NCBI RefSeq assembly: GCF_014696875.1 | Contig: NZ_JACJQV010000204.1 | Location: forward strand, 1 to 42,726 | Direction: 5' to 3' | DNA from: Microcystis wesenbergii FACHB-1317 | GTDB lineage: Bacteria; Cyanobacteriota; Cyanobacteriia; Cyanobacteriales; Microcystaceae | Length of the DNA stretch: 42,726 nucleotides | In this document: piece by piece, positions 33,740 to 42,616 of the stretch | How the letters are laid out: each line of letters starts with the position of its first letter | How positions within the stretch are numbered: the stretch's first letter is position 1 | The notes under the pieces: model-generated | Seen by the model: only the letters and a program-made list of their open reading frames with translations | Databases searched by the model: none | What the model was told of the DNA's origin: nothing | Program-made: the position numbers and the translations under genes

Positions 33740-34726
33740 TTATTCATTGAAGTTTAGGTCTTTACGTTCCATAATAGCTGAAATCAGAGAATCTTCGCTC
33801 ACCTTCTGACTATTTGACAAAACAGCTTGCTTGGCTGCGTCATCTGTCGCTCTGACAATTTCAGCTTGAGCGAGTCCATTGGCTTGATTAAGAATGTTTG
33901 ACCAATCTTTCCAGTCAATTTCAAAAGAAATAAGACGAGATTCAATCAATTCACGAATAATTGCGGCATCAGGAAGCTGATATTCAATTACATCATCAAA
34001 ACGCCTAAAAAGAGCTTTGTCTAGTAACTGAGGATGATTAGTTGCTGCCAAAATCAAACTATCCCCTTGCTCTTGTTCTAAAAACATCAAAAAAGAATTG
34101 AGAATGCGACGAATTTCTCCCACGTCGTTAGAATTGTGACGTTGAGTCCCAATCGCATCAAATTCATCAAAAAAATAGACCCCTTTTGTTATTGTCATTG
34201 CCTCAAAAATCACTTTTAAACGACTAGCCGTTTCTCCCATATACTTGCCCATTAGACTATCGTATAAAGTCGTAAACAAAGGTAATTTAAGCTCTCCTGC
34301 TAAAGCTTCAGCCGTCATTGTTTTACCAGAACCCGGTGGACCTACTAACAACAGCTTTCGACGAGGCGTAAGATTATGTTCTCTGAGTCTTTTTCCTTGT
34401 CTTTGTTCAGTTAATACTCGTTTAAGTCTAAATTCAAGGTCAGAGGTTAAAATCATATCCGATAATCGAGTATCGGGATATCTGACCGAAACCAGATTGG
34501 CTAAATCTCCTTTTGGTTGTACTAAAGGAATTGGATCAGATTTTTTTTCAATAACCGATTTACTAGCCTTTGCTTGGTCAATTAATTCGCGAATTTCTTG
34601 GGCTAACTTACCATGTCCTTGTCTTGCTTCGTGTGCAGCCATCTGTAGGGCAGCAGAATAAAATTGCTGCTCTTCTCCTTCTAGATGACTTTTTAGAAGT
34701 GCTAGGATATGGCGAGCGGTGGACAT
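33740..34726 (-). CDS. AAA+ ATPase paired with the S8 protease
   Basis: The 328-aa cytoplasmic ATPase has Walker A GPPGSGKT (129-136), Walker B FFDEFDAIG (185-193), a sensor-1 Asn in LAATNHP (N230) and an arginine finger in FRRFDD (241-242), most similar in style to the FtsH/ClpX-like classical AAA clade. The N-terminal 90 residues are helical (substrate or partner binding). The pairing with a downstream S8 protease of the HLYLRNN type recurs in bacteria and looks like a protease-ATPase device, perhaps of conflict or stress type; the function is not established. Start ATG 34726. Confidence 0.85.
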   Translation of the reverse strand: MSTARHILALLKSHLEGEEQQFYSAALQMAAHEARQGHGKLAQEIRELIDQAKASKSVIEKKSDPIPLVQPKGDLANLVSVRYPDTRLSDMILTSDLEFRLKRVLTEQRQGKRLREHNLTPRRKLLLVGPPGSGKTMTAEALAGELKLPLFTTLYDSLMGKYMGETASRLKVIFEAMTITKGVYFFDEFDAIGTQRHNSNDVGEIRRILNSFLMFLEQEQGDSLILAATNHPQLLDKALFRRFDDVIEYQLPDAAIIRELIESRLISFEIDWKDWSNILNQANGLAQAEIVRATDDAAKQAVLSNSQKVSEDSLISAIMERKDLNFNE

Positions 34727-35096
34727 GATACCTCGTTAAGTTAAACTCCCCATCATACTCAATGATTTTAACTGTGACAGGCACTATACAAAGAATAATT
34801 TCCCTTTTGGACTAATTTTGATCGGTATAGTTAAATTGTACTAAATAAATTGTCGTATTAGCTAGGGGAAACCCGTATTTGGTCTTTCTCTTGCTTTCGT
34901 GGTTATTCGATAATTTTCCTGCTTCTCCCTAAAAATTACCGTCCCGCTCGCTAAACTGCCAAATTGATAAGATCCTTTGACCTTTCGCCGCCCTATTGAG
35001 CAAAACTAGGTATAAACACTTTCTTAAGAATTAACCTATGTCACAATAGATGAAGATAAACCAAATAGTGTGAAGTTGTAAACTAGGTATTACTGA
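34727..35096. other. Intergenic region upstream of ndhF
   Basis: About 370 AT-rich bases separate the divergent AAA gene and ndhF. It must hold both promoters. Possible ndhF elements are TTAACC (35031-35036) and a weak -10 near 35075-35090. No open frame, RNA gene or strong hairpin was found. Confidence 0.5.
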
Positions 35097-37148
35097 ATGG
35101 AACCGCTTTATCAGTACGCATGGCTAGTTCCCGTCCTACCCTTGGTAGGCGCTACCCTAGTCGGTGCGGGCTTAATTTCCTTTAATGAAGTCACCAATCG
35201 TCTGCGACAGGTGAATGCTGTATTAATCATTTCTACCCTCGGTGCGTCGATGGTGCTGTCTTTTGCGCTGCTGTGGAGTCAAATCAATGGACACGCTCCC
35301 TACAACCAAATGATCGATTGGGCATCGGCGGGTAACTTTCACCTGAAAATGGGTTATACGATCGATCATCTCAGCGCTTTAATGTCGGTTATCGTCACCA
35401 CCGTGGCCTTTTTGGTGATGATTTATACCGATGGTTACATGGCCCATGACCCCGGTTATGTGCGTTTTTACGCCTATCTCAGCATTTTTAGCAGTTCTAT
35501 GCTCGGTTTGGTCATCAGTCCCAACCTCGTCCAAATCTACGTTTTCTGGGAATTGGTGGGGATGTGTTCCTATCTGCTAGTAGGTTTCTGGTTCACTCGT
35601 CCGGCGGCTGCCGAGGCCTGTCAAAAAGCCTTTGTTACCAACCGCGTCGGCGATTTTGGCTTATTACTGGGAATGCTGGGGCTTTTCTGGGCCACCGGTA
35701 GCTTCGAGTTTGATATCATGGGTGAACGTCTAGAGGAATTAGTCTCTTCTGGAGCCATTGCCGGCAGTTTAGCGGCATTATTCGCCGTTTTAGTCTTCCT
35801 TGGACCGGTGGCCAAATCAGCCCAATTTCCCCTTCATGTCTGGCTACCGGATGCCATGGAAGGTCCGACCCCGATTTCGGCCCTGATTCACGCCGCCACG
35901 ATGGTGGCCGCCGGAGTTTTCCTGATTGCTCGGATGTATCCCGTTTTTGAGCCAATTCCCACGGCGATGACGGTAATTGCTTGGACGGGGGCCTTTACTG
36001 CCTTTCTAGGGGCAAGTATCGCCCTCACCCAGAATGATATCAAAAAGGGTTTAGCCTATTCCACCATCTCCCAATTGGGTTATATGGTTATGGCTATGGG
36101 TATCGGCGCTTATAGTGCGGGGTTATTCCACCTGATGACCCACGCTTATTTTAAAGCGATGTTGTTCCTCGGTTCCGGTTCGGTCATCCACGGTATGGAG
36201 GATGTGGTCGGTCATGAGCCGGTTTTAGCGCAAGATATGCGGATGATGGGCGGTTTACGCAAGTATATGCCCATTACCGCCCTAACTTTCCTGGTGGGAA
36301 CTCTGGCCATCTGTGGGATTCCTCCCTTCGCTGGTTTCTGGTCGAAGGATGAAATTCTCGGTTTAGCTTTTGAGGCGAACCCGTCCTTATGGTTAATCGG
36401 TTGGGGGACTGCGGGTTTAACAGCTTTTTATATGTTCCGGATGTACTTTAACACCTTTGAAGGGGAGTTTAGAGGTACTAATAAGGAGATTAAACGCCGA
36501 CTGTTAGCCAACGCGGGCGCGATTCCGGCTTTTGGACCGGGGGCAATGAATGTTAAGCAATTGGACTCGGAAGCGCAGGAAGAAGACAACCACGGCCATC
36601 ATGCCCATGAACCCCACGAATCGCCAATTACTATGACTTTACCTCTCATGATTTTAGCGGTTCCTTCTTTGTTAATCGGTTTGGTGGGTAAACCTTGGCA
36701 GAATTTCTTCGAGGGTTTTATTCATGTTCCCAACGAAGTAGTGGAAGAAGTTCATGCTTTTGATTGGACGGAGTTTCTGATTATGGCGGGTAATTCGGTA
36801 GGGATTGCTTTAATCGGGATTACTGTCGCTTCTTTGATGTATCTCCAGAAGAAAATTGACCCCGCAACTATTGCCGAAAAATTCCCCGTTTTGTATCGTT
36901 TTTCCCTGAACAAATGGTACATTGATAATCTCTATGATCGAGTTTTTGTCCAGGGTTGTCGTCGTCTCGCACGGCAAATTATGGAAGTGGATTATCGCGT
37001 TATCGATGGGGCGGTGAATTTAACCGGTTTAGCTACTCTTGTCAGTGGTGAAGGTCTTAAATACCTCGAAAATGGTCGCGCCCAATTCTACGCTTTAATT
37101 GTCTTTGCCGCAGTTTTGGTTTTAGTAATTGTCTATAGTCTGGTGTAG
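35097..37148 (+). CDS. ndhF: NAD(P)H-quinone oxidoreductase subunit 5 (NdhF1)
   Basis: The 683-aa membrane protein is the distal antiporter-like proton-pumping subunit of the NDH-1 complex, used in respiration and cyclic electron flow in the thylakoid. Hallmarks are the N-terminal MEPLYQYAWLVPVLPLVGA, YVFWELVGMCSYLLVGFWFTR, the conserved QFPLHVWLPDAMEGPTPISA with HAATMVAAGVFLIARM, and a Lys in NDIKKGLAYSTISQLGYM. About 15-16 transmembrane helices and a His-rich loop (HGHHAHEPHE, near 500) are present. The C-terminus has the long amphipathic helix region of NdhF. ATG 35097 is the family start; a terminator follows the stop. Confidence 0.95.
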   Translation: MEPLYQYAWLVPVLPLVGATLVGAGLISFNEVTNRLRQVNAVLIISTLGASMVLSFALLWSQINGHAPYNQMIDWASAGNFHLKMGYTIDHLSALMSVIVTTVAFLVMIYTDGYMAHDPGYVRFYAYLSIFSSSMLGLVISPNLVQIYVFWELVGMCSYLLVGFWFTRPAAAEACQKAFVTNRVGDFGLLLGMLGLFWATGSFEFDIMGERLEELVSSGAIAGSLAALFAVLVFLGPVAKSAQFPLHVWLPDAMEGPTPISALIHAATMVAAGVFLIARMYPVFEPIPTAMTVIAWTGAFTAFLGASIALTQNDIKKGLAYSTISQLGYMVMAMGIGAYSAGLFHLMTHAYFKAMLFLGSGSVIHGMEDVVGHEPVLAQDMRMMGGLRKYMPITALTFLVGTLAICGIPPFAGFWSKDEILGLAFEANPSLWLIGWGTAGLTAFYMFRMYFNTFEGEFRGTNKEIKRRLLANAGAIPAFGPGAMNVKQLDSEAQEEDNHGHHAHEPHESPITMTLPLMILAVPSLLIGLVGKPWQNFFEGFIHVPNEVVEEVHAFDWTEFLIMAGNSVGIALIGITVASLMYLQKKIDPATIAEKFPVLYRFSLNKWYIDNLYDRVFVQGCRRLARQIMEVDYRVIDGAVNLTGLATLVSGEGLKYLENGRAQFYALIVFAAVLVLVIVYSLV

Positions 37149-37177
37149 ATTTTTAAGCCGTTGACTAAAGATTTTTA

Positions 37178-37198
37178 GGGGCGCAAAGCCCCTTTTTT
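37178..37198 (+). terminator. Rho-independent terminator of ndhF
   Basis: GGGGC-GCAAA-GCCCC forms a 5-bp GC stem with a 5-base loop, followed directly by TTTTTT. It lies 30 bases after the ndhF stop codon. Confidence 0.9.
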
Positions 37199-37203
37199 CG
37201 GCT

Positions 37204-37416
37204 TTAAGTACCCCTTTTTAAGGGGAATTTAGGGGTTTGGGAAAAGCGATAGCTTTTGATATACTCTTTAAAAATAGATGATAATTGAAATAGGTTTTGC
37301 TCCCTTTGAATTAAATAACGTTGTTGCAAGGATTGTAAACCATTGATTAAATCACTGGCAGATAAATCTAGGTTATTTTTTAACTCCTCTCTAGATAAAG
37401 GTGGAAGTCCAGTAAT
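37204..37416 (-). pseudogene. Fragment of an NB-ARC/STAND-like protein (winged-helix piece)
   Basis: An open frame without a start codon reads ITGLPPLSREELKNNLDLSA then LINGLQSLQQRYLIQREQNL and SSIFKEYIKSYR before a TAA at 37204. The pattern (LSREEL ... LxxLxxRYLIQRE ... FxL) resembles the winged helix that follows the nucleotide-binding domain in cyanobacterial NB-ARC/WD40 proteins. Only about 70 codons are left, so it is a relic at most. Confidence 0.35.
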
Positions 37417-37479
37417 TACAATTTACTGAGAGAGCAAGAAAACAATCAGATGAGTTTAAAATTGCCTTTCCCGAAGATT

Positions 37480-38063
37480 TTAGGCTTGATTAAGCCAATT
37501 GATTAAGTCAGCTTGACTCTCAAAGTCTAGTAATGCTTCTCCTCAGTCTTCTAATTGTTCAACGGCTAGTTTTTCGATAGTTTCGGTAATATTCGGGGGC
37601 AGTTGACCAAAACGTCGGTTAAGCAAGCGTAGCACTAGCTTGGCTTCTCCTTTTTGAAGTCCGATGGCTTCTCCTTGTTGAATCGCTTTTTCTCTATCTT
37701 GTTCGTATAAAGGGGCTAAACGCATAATAAATTTCCTCTCCTCTTGGGTTCTTTTTGGTAAGGCTTGCAAGTTCCTACTCAAATTGTATAATAATTTTAA
37801 GGAAGCTGATTTTAAGGGATTATGGGGAGATAATGCCTCTAATTCATCAATCGCTCTGGTTCTGGTTCCTCCTCTACCTAATAATCTTAACCAAAGGGTT
37901 TCAGGGGTTTCGGGTAATTGATGCAGTACAATAAGGGATGTGGTTAATGCTGGAGGTAAAAAATAAATTCCTTCTCCCCAATCTGGATGATTGAGAGCGG
38001 AAAAAGCAGTTATAATTCTTTGACTGGCCGTAGGAGTTAGTATCCATAGTCTAGGAATATTTT
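37480..38063 (-). pseudogene. Truncated Rpn-like/DUF4351 gene relic with a nonsense codon
   Basis: The minus-strand sequence matches the second two thirds of the gene at 40499 (from NIPRLWILTPTASQRI to the end) with about 95% identity. The 5' part is missing, cut at about 38063. In the C-terminal module LEDL has become LED-stop through a TGA at 37543-37545, after which the frame continues GEALLDFESQADLINWLNQA to TAA 37480. The intragenic ATG site is still present at about 37725 (GGAAATTTATTATG on the minus strand). It is inverted relative to its two relatives at 40499 and 41451. Confidence 0.9.
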
Positions 38064-38130
38064 TACATCTGACAACGCCAAAAGACAGTAGGAAACTTCT
38101 ATTTAATACTGCACACTTAAAAACTCACAT

Positions 38131-38192
38131 CTGATAACTGATAACTTACCCACTGATAACTTACCCACTGATAACTGATAACTGATAACTGA
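38131..38192 (+). repeat. Heptamer repeats CTGATAA with CTTACCCA interruptions
   Basis: The stretch reads CTGATAACTGATAACTTACCCACTGATAACTTACCCACTGATAA and on, the same heptamer as at 29435. No gene is seen from 38064 to 38390 apart from this and the hairpin end below. Confidence 0.85.
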
Positions 38193-38270
38193 ATGGTCTC
38201 CTAGTTATTTTGTTTCTTCTGTGGGAGGTGCGCCCTTGGAAGTTCTCAGATGCTCTATTAGGGATCAAGA

Positions 38271-38313
38271 AAAGCCGTCGTAGAACGACGGGGTTTTAAA
38301 CCCAAATTTTCGA
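38271..38313 (-). mobile_element. Transposon-end hairpin, inverted copy of 42617-42658
   Basis: CCGTCGT (38275-38281), AGA, ACGACGG (38285-38291) form a 7-bp hairpin followed by GGGTTTTAAACCC and AAATTTTCGAT. Nearly the same 42 bases occur inverted at 42617-42658. The form resembles subterminal hairpins of IS200/IS605-type elements. No transposase gene is attached. Confidence 0.5.
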
Positions 38314-38390
38314 TAAAAAGCGATCGCTCCACAGTTTAAACTTATAAAACCGCCATCGACAAAGAAGCGGTGAGGAGTAGTTCATTAGAC

Positions 38391-38645
38391 CTATCCAGGA
38401 TGGTTAGGCAGAGAATGATATTGAAAGATGCCAAAGATACTGCCGACACTGCCAATACTAAGAATACTGCCGACACTGCCAATACTGAGCATACTGCCGA
38501 CACTGCCAATACTGAGCATACTGCCGATACTAACCAGACTTAAAATGCTGCCGGCACTAGCGAGACTTAAAATACTGCCAGCACTGCCTAAACTCAAGAT
38601 ACAGCGATAACTAGCTTTGCTCAGATAATTAAGACCAGAAATCAT
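38391..38645 (-). CDS. Protein of nine-residue repeats ([IM]LS[IL]GS[AV]GS), coupled to the TrkA gene
   Basis: ATG 38645 overlaps the stop codon of the upstream TrkA-type gene as ATGA, indicating translational coupling. The 84-aa product starts MISGLNYLSKASYRC and then has six to seven copies of a 9-residue unit such as ILSLGSAGS, MLSIGSVGS and ILSIGSVGS, giving a hydrophobic, Gly/Ser-rich ribbon that may insert in or lie on a membrane. It ends with GIFQYHSLPNHPG. The DNA shows a matching 27-base period. I know no function; I think similar repeats occur beside related genes in other cyanobacteria. Confidence 0.65.
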   Translation of the reverse strand: MISGLNYLSKASYRCILSLGSAGSILSLASAGSILSLVSIGSMLSIGSVGSMLSIGSVGSILSIGSVGSIFGIFQYHSLPNHPG

Positions 38646-40348
38646 TTTAAGTCGGGGAAAGATTGCGGAATAGTTAGGGAAGTATTTTGCCAAACCTGTT
38701 GTAAACGCATAGCCGGCATAGTTAGATAAAGAATATCACCTTGATCGAGAGTGATTTCCAGTAATTGCCAACCGTGGATAGTTTGACCTTGTTTTTCTAA
38801 GTAAAGTGGCACAAAATCCGCATTCATCGCCGCTTCCTTGATAATTTGCCCCATAAAAGGATGATTAGGTGTGATTAATGTAGCCAAAGCAACCCAGAGG
38901 AGATCATCGGTCATGCCATTACCGAGAATTCTACCGCCCAAAGCGGCCGCAGCGAAGGAATAGGTAGCCAGATCCCGGGGACATAATACCGTATCAAAAT
39001 CAAAAACCTCTTGAATCGATCGCCCGAATTGTTCCTGAGAGCAGCGTAAAACTAGATTAATTTTAGGAGCGATCGCTTTAGCAGTGAGGGCAATCTCCAC
39101 ATTAATCATATCCTCGTAAGTCACCACGATCAAAGATTCAGCGTTGTTAATATTAGCCGTTTCTAGGGTAGCCACTAGACGCGCATCCTCGATAATAACG
39201 GGGATTCCCCAGGAGCGCACGGAATGCAAAAATCTATTATTGTGGTCTGATTCAATCACCACCACTTCACAGCCTTGCTCGTGTAATTGTCGCACGATCC
39301 GGGTGCCGATACCTCCTAAACCACAGATAATGTGATGATTGCGGACGGGAATGCGGGTAGCATCCCAAAACTGCTTAAAGCGACTACCGAGGATAAAATC
39401 GTTGAGGAGAGCATAACAGATACCGATAACCCCCGCACCGACAATCATCATGACCACGGTAAAAATTTTGATACTATCAGGGGTAGATTCGGCCACTTTT
39501 TCGTTACCTCCGGCGCCGGTAATCATCCCGACGGAGAAATAGAGGGAATCGACGAGGGAAATTTTTTGATTAACGCTGAGATAGGTAATGGTAGCAAGGG
39601 AAATCATCCCCAGGAGAGAAAGGGTGACAAGAATTACCGGTTGGACATAGTGCTGATAGGGACGGAGATTGAGCAGATTTCTCAGCCACTTTTGCAGTTT
39701 AAAACGCTGTTTTGCCTTAATTGTCGGTTTATTGCCGATAATGAGATGATCGCCAGTTTGGAGTTTTTTGCCTAAAAGAACTGCGGAAACCAGATCGATT
39801 TCGTCGTGAGCGGGGAGATAATAGATTAACATCCGGGCCGGATCGTCCCAAAGTTCGTAGAGAGGTAATCCCCACCAAGGATGATTTTCATCGATAATTA
39901 TCTCTTGAATCGGCCAAAGGCGATCGAATAGCTGTAATTGACCGATAGCTTTATTACCAAGGGCAGCAAAGGAAAAGATCGGGGCTGCTAGGGAAGCAAC
40001 GCTCATGCTAACGTGAGCAGGGAGGGTTTGATCAAGTCTTTCTCCCAAAGTTTCGTTAAATAGTCGGTTAACTATCCGAATTTTCGGGTTAATTATTCTT
40101 GCGCGGGTGAGAATTTCCAGATTGAGTGCGTCGTTATCGATGGCCAAAACTAGGGTTTCTGCATCCGGAAGGCCAGCTTGCAGGAGAGTTTTAGGAGAGC
40201 AGGGATCGCCGATAATAATATCAGACTGGTATTCACAGACCATTTGGCGATCGCTAATCGCTACCACTGCCGCAGATTGTTGTTTGAGTAAACAAAAGAT
40301 TTTATAACCCGTGCGACCTAATCCACAGACGATGATTTGCGGTTTCAT
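38642..40348 (-). CDS. Two-domain TrkA-N/RCK protein with channel-like membrane segment
   Basis: The 568-aa protein has a first NAD-binding RCK domain (IIVCGLGRTGYKIF, residues 4-17, to about 200), a membrane region with two to three helices (about 233-320, VILVTLSLLGMISLATITYL then SLYFSVGMITGAGGNE as a pore-like loop), a second RCK domain (HIICGLGGIGTRIVRQL at about 343) and a C-terminal TrkA-C-like part. It is probably a nucleotide-gated ion channel or transporter component. The pore loop lacks the canonical TVGYG filter, so potassium selectivity is not assured. Its stop overlaps the start of the repeat-protein gene. Confidence 0.85.
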   Translation of the reverse strand: MKPQIIVCGLGRTGYKIFCLLKQQSAAVVAISDRQMVCEYQSDIIIGDPCSPKTLLQAGLPDAETLVLAIDNDALNLEILTRARIINPKIRIVNRLFNETLGERLDQTLPAHVSMSVASLAAPIFSFAALGNKAIGQLQLFDRLWPIQEIIIDENHPWWGLPLYELWDDPARMLIYYLPAHDEIDLVSAVLLGKKLQTGDHLIIGNKPTIKAKQRFKLQKWLRNLLNLRPYQHYVQPVILVTLSLLGMISLATITYLSVNQKISLVDSLYFSVGMITGAGGNEKVAESTPDSIKIFTVVMMIVGAGVIGICYALLNDFILGSRFKQFWDATRIPVRNHHIICGLGGIGTRIVRQLHEQGCEVVVIESDHNNRFLHSVRSWGIPVIIEDARLVATLETANINNAESLIVVTYEDMINVEIALTAKAIAPKINLVLRCSQEQFGRSIQEVFDFDTVLCPRDLATYSFAAAALGGRILGNGMTDDLLWVALATLITPNHPFMGQIIKEAAMNADFVPLYLEKQGQTIHGWQLLEITLDQGDILYLTMPAMRLQQVWQNTSLTIPQSFPDLK

Positions 40349-40446
40349 TCGTCGAGCGCGTTTTTTGCTGATTAACCTTTCATTTCTAGCGCAAAAACTA
40401 GGAAAAATCTGTAACTAAAGCTGCAATATTGCCAATTTTCCCAATC

Positions 40447-42300
40447 AGGCTTTGAAGATGATAAAATAACCATCATCATTGATTTGATCACTTAAGCCTT
40501 GACTCGCTTTCTTTGGGATAAATTTAGTAAAGATTACCTCGAAACCTTTCTCTCTTCTTCCGGTGACGTGAAAACTAGCCTTGATGTGACGGCAGAAACT
40601 CAAGAAATTGATGTCTATTTTCGACCGACTTCCCCAGAAATGCCGCCCGAATTAGGTTTATTGGGCCGATTAGCTCAAACCCCTTGTCTATTGGAACCCT
40701 ATCGCAATCCGGTCACGATTGATGGCATTATTGCCTGTTTATCTAAACTGTTGACTGTGCGGGAACAATTACAAAGAGAAGCTCACCGTCATCAACAACC
40801 CTTATTAGCAGAAAATATCCCTAGACTATGGATACTAACTCCTACGGCCAGTCAAAGAATTATAACTGCTTTTTCCGCTCTCAATCATCCAGATTGGGGA
40901 GAAGGAATTTATTTTTTACCTCCAGCATTAACCACATCCCTTATTGTACTGCATCAATTACCCGAAACCCCTGAAACCCTTTGGTTAAGATTATTAGGTA
41001 GAGGAGGAACCAGAACCAGAGCGATTGATGAATTAGAGGCATTATCTCCCCATAATCCCTTAAAATCAGCTTCCTTAAAATTATTATACAATTTGAGTAG
41101 GAACTTGCAAGCCTTACCCAAAAGAACCCAGGAGGAGAGGAAATTTATTATGCGTTTAGCCCCTTTATACGAACAAGATAGAGAAGCAGCGATTCAACAA
41201 GGAGAAGCCAAGGTAGTGCTACGTCAACTAAAGCGACGTTTTGGTGAACTTCCCCCGCATATTACCGAAACTATCCAAAAACTCTCAGTAGAAAAATTAG
41301 AAGACTTAGGAGAAGCATTGCTAGACTTTGAGACTCAAGCTGACTTAATTAATTGGCTGACCTAATAAATAGGCTTTGAAGATGATAAAATAATCATCAT
41401 CATTGATTTAATCACTTAGGTCTTGACTCGCTTTCTTTGGGATAAATTTAGTGAAAGACTACCTCGAAACCTTTCTCTCTTCTTCCGGTGACGTGAAAAC
41501 TAGCCTTGCTGTGACGGCAAAAACTCAAGAAATCGATGTCTATTTTCGACCGACTTCCCCAGAAATGCCGCCCGAATTAGGTTTATTGGGCCGATTAGCT
41601 CAAACCCCTTGTCTATTGGAACCCCATCGCAATCCTGTCACGATTGAGGGAATTCTCGCTTGTTTATCTCAACTGTTGACTGTGCGGGAACAATTACAAA
41701 GAGAAGCTCACCGTCATCAACAACCCTTATTAGCAGAAAATATCCCTAGACTATGGATACTAACTCCTACGGCCAGTCAAAGAATTATAACTGCTTTTTC
41801 CGCTCTCAATCATCCAGATTGGGGAGAAGGAATTTACTTTTTACCTCCAGCATTAACCACAGCCATTATTGTCCTGCATCAATTACCTGAAACCCCTAAA
41901 ACCCTTTGGTTAAGATTATTAGGTAGAGGAGGAACCAGAACCAGAGCAATTGATGAATTAGAGGCCTTGTCTCCTAGTCATCCCTTTAAATCAGCTTCCT
42001 TAAAATTATTATACAATTTGAGTAGGAACTTGCAAACCTTACCCAAAAGAACCCAGGAGGAAAGGAAATTTATTATGCGTTTAGCCCCTTTATACGAACA
42101 AGATAGAGAAGCAGCGATTCAAAAAGGAGAAGCTATCGGACTTCAAAAAGGTAGAATCGAAGGGATTCAACAAGGAGAAGCCATCGGACTTCAAAAAGAA
42201 GCATCCAAGTTAGTGCTACGTCAACTAAAGCGACGTTTTGGTGAACTTCCCCCGCATATCACCGAAACTATCCAAAAACTCTCAGTAGAAAAATTAGAAG
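40447..42300 (+). repeat. Tandem duplication of an Rpn-like/DUF4351 gene unit
   Basis: The segment beginning AGGCTTTGAAGATGATAAAATAA at 40447 recurs at 41371 (924-base period), covering promoter-proximal sequence and the whole coding region. Identity is very high. The second copy has one extra G near 41451 and a longer run of GEAIGLQKG-type repeats. Confidence 0.92.
40499..41365 (+). CDS. Rpn-like putative nuclease with C-terminal DUF4351, copy 1
   Basis: The 288-aa protein starts from TTG 40499 (TRFLWDKFSKDYLETFLSSS), a common beginning of this cyanobacterial family. The core has EIDVYFRP as the acidic strand of a probable PD-(D/E)XK-like fold, LWILTPTASQRIITAF and GIYFLPPALTTSLIVLHQLP. A helical stretch with QALPKRTQEERKFIMRLAPL leads to the DUF4351 module (about 240-288). 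The ATG at codon 218 has GAGG nine bases upstream (41137-41152), the same spacing as in the other Rpn-like gene at 16951. Role as nuclease is inferred from relatives. Confidence 0.75.
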   Translation: MTRFLWDKFSKDYLETFLSSSGDVKTSLDVTAETQEIDVYFRPTSPEMPPELGLLGRLAQTPCLLEPYRNPVTIDGIIACLSKLLTVREQLQREAHRHQQPLLAENIPRLWILTPTASQRIITAFSALNHPDWGEGIYFLPPALTTSLIVLHQLPETPETLWLRLLGRGGTRTRAIDELEALSPHNPLKSASLKLLYNLSRNLQALPKRTQEERKFIMRLAPLYEQDREAAIQQGEAKVVLRQLKRRFGELPPHITETIQKLSVEKLEDLGEALLDFETQADLINWLT

Positions 42301-42482
42301 ACTTAGGAGAAGCATTACTAGACTTTGAGACTCAAGCTGACTTAATCAATTGGCTGACCCCCACTTGTTTGACCCAATCCATAATGGTTGTTCGTGACAC
42401 TCCTGTCACTCTCTCAATGCCTCGAAATCCCAGGCCATTTACCTACATTTTCAGACAGATACGCTTAACATCATCGCTATAG
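41451..42482 (+). CDS. Rpn-like putative nuclease with DUF4351, copy 2, frameshifted start and fused end
   Basis: This copy matches copy 1, but an extra G after TTTAGT throws the natural TTG start (41423) out of frame; the frame shown opens at GTG 41451 (VKDYLETFLSSS) and misses the first ~10 residues. The linker before DUF4351 has additional GEAIGLQK repeats. The normal stop after NWLT is gone: the gene runs at about 42360 into an antisense IS1-like transposase fragment and gains about 40 unrelated residues. The intragenic ATG is at 42075. Activity of the full form is doubtful. Confidence 0.7.
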   Translation: MKDYLETFLSSSGDVKTSLAVTAKTQEIDVYFRPTSPEMPPELGLLGRLAQTPCLLEPHRNPVTIEGILACLSQLLTVREQLQREAHRHQQPLLAENIPRLWILTPTASQRIITAFSALNHPDWGEGIYFLPPALTTAIIVLHQLPETPKTLWLRLLGRGGTRTRAIDELEALSPSHPFKSASLKLLYNLSRNLQTLPKRTQEERKFIMRLAPLYEQDREAAIQKGEAIGLQKGRIEGIQQGEAIGLQKEASKLVLRQLKRRFGELPPHITETIQKLSVEKLEDLGEALLDFETQADLINWLTPTCLTQSIMVVRDTPVTLSMPRNPRPFTYIFRQIRLTSSL

Positions 42483-42601
42483 CCCTTTGTTTCATAGCTG
42501 TGGATTAACTGACGACCACAGTTTACACATATATAGTTTTGTTTTTGACCACGATGACCATTTTTATTGATGTGGTCACTTTGACATTCTGGACATTTCA
42601 T
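42361..42601 (-). pseudogene. IS1-like transposase N-terminal fragment with nonsense codon
   Basis: From ATG 42601 the minus strand encodes MKCPECQSDHINKNGHRGQ with a zinc-finger CxxC pair and a second one in ICVNCGRQL, then SYETKGYSDDVKRICLKM, the InsA-like start of cyanobacterial IS1-family transposases. TAG at 42443-42445 replaces the expected Tyr codon. Beyond it the frame still reads VNGLGFRGIERVTGVSRTTI then WVKQVG before being cut at the junction with the Rpn-like gene. The catalytic part is missing. Confidence 0.8.
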
Positions 42602-42616
42602 CGTTTTTTTTCCTTC

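Noticed and set aside
38428-38610. Plus-strand frame of LPTLPILSI repeats
   Set aside because: It is the complement of the 27-base repeat. The minus strand has the ATGA overlap with the TrkA gene and is the better coding strand.
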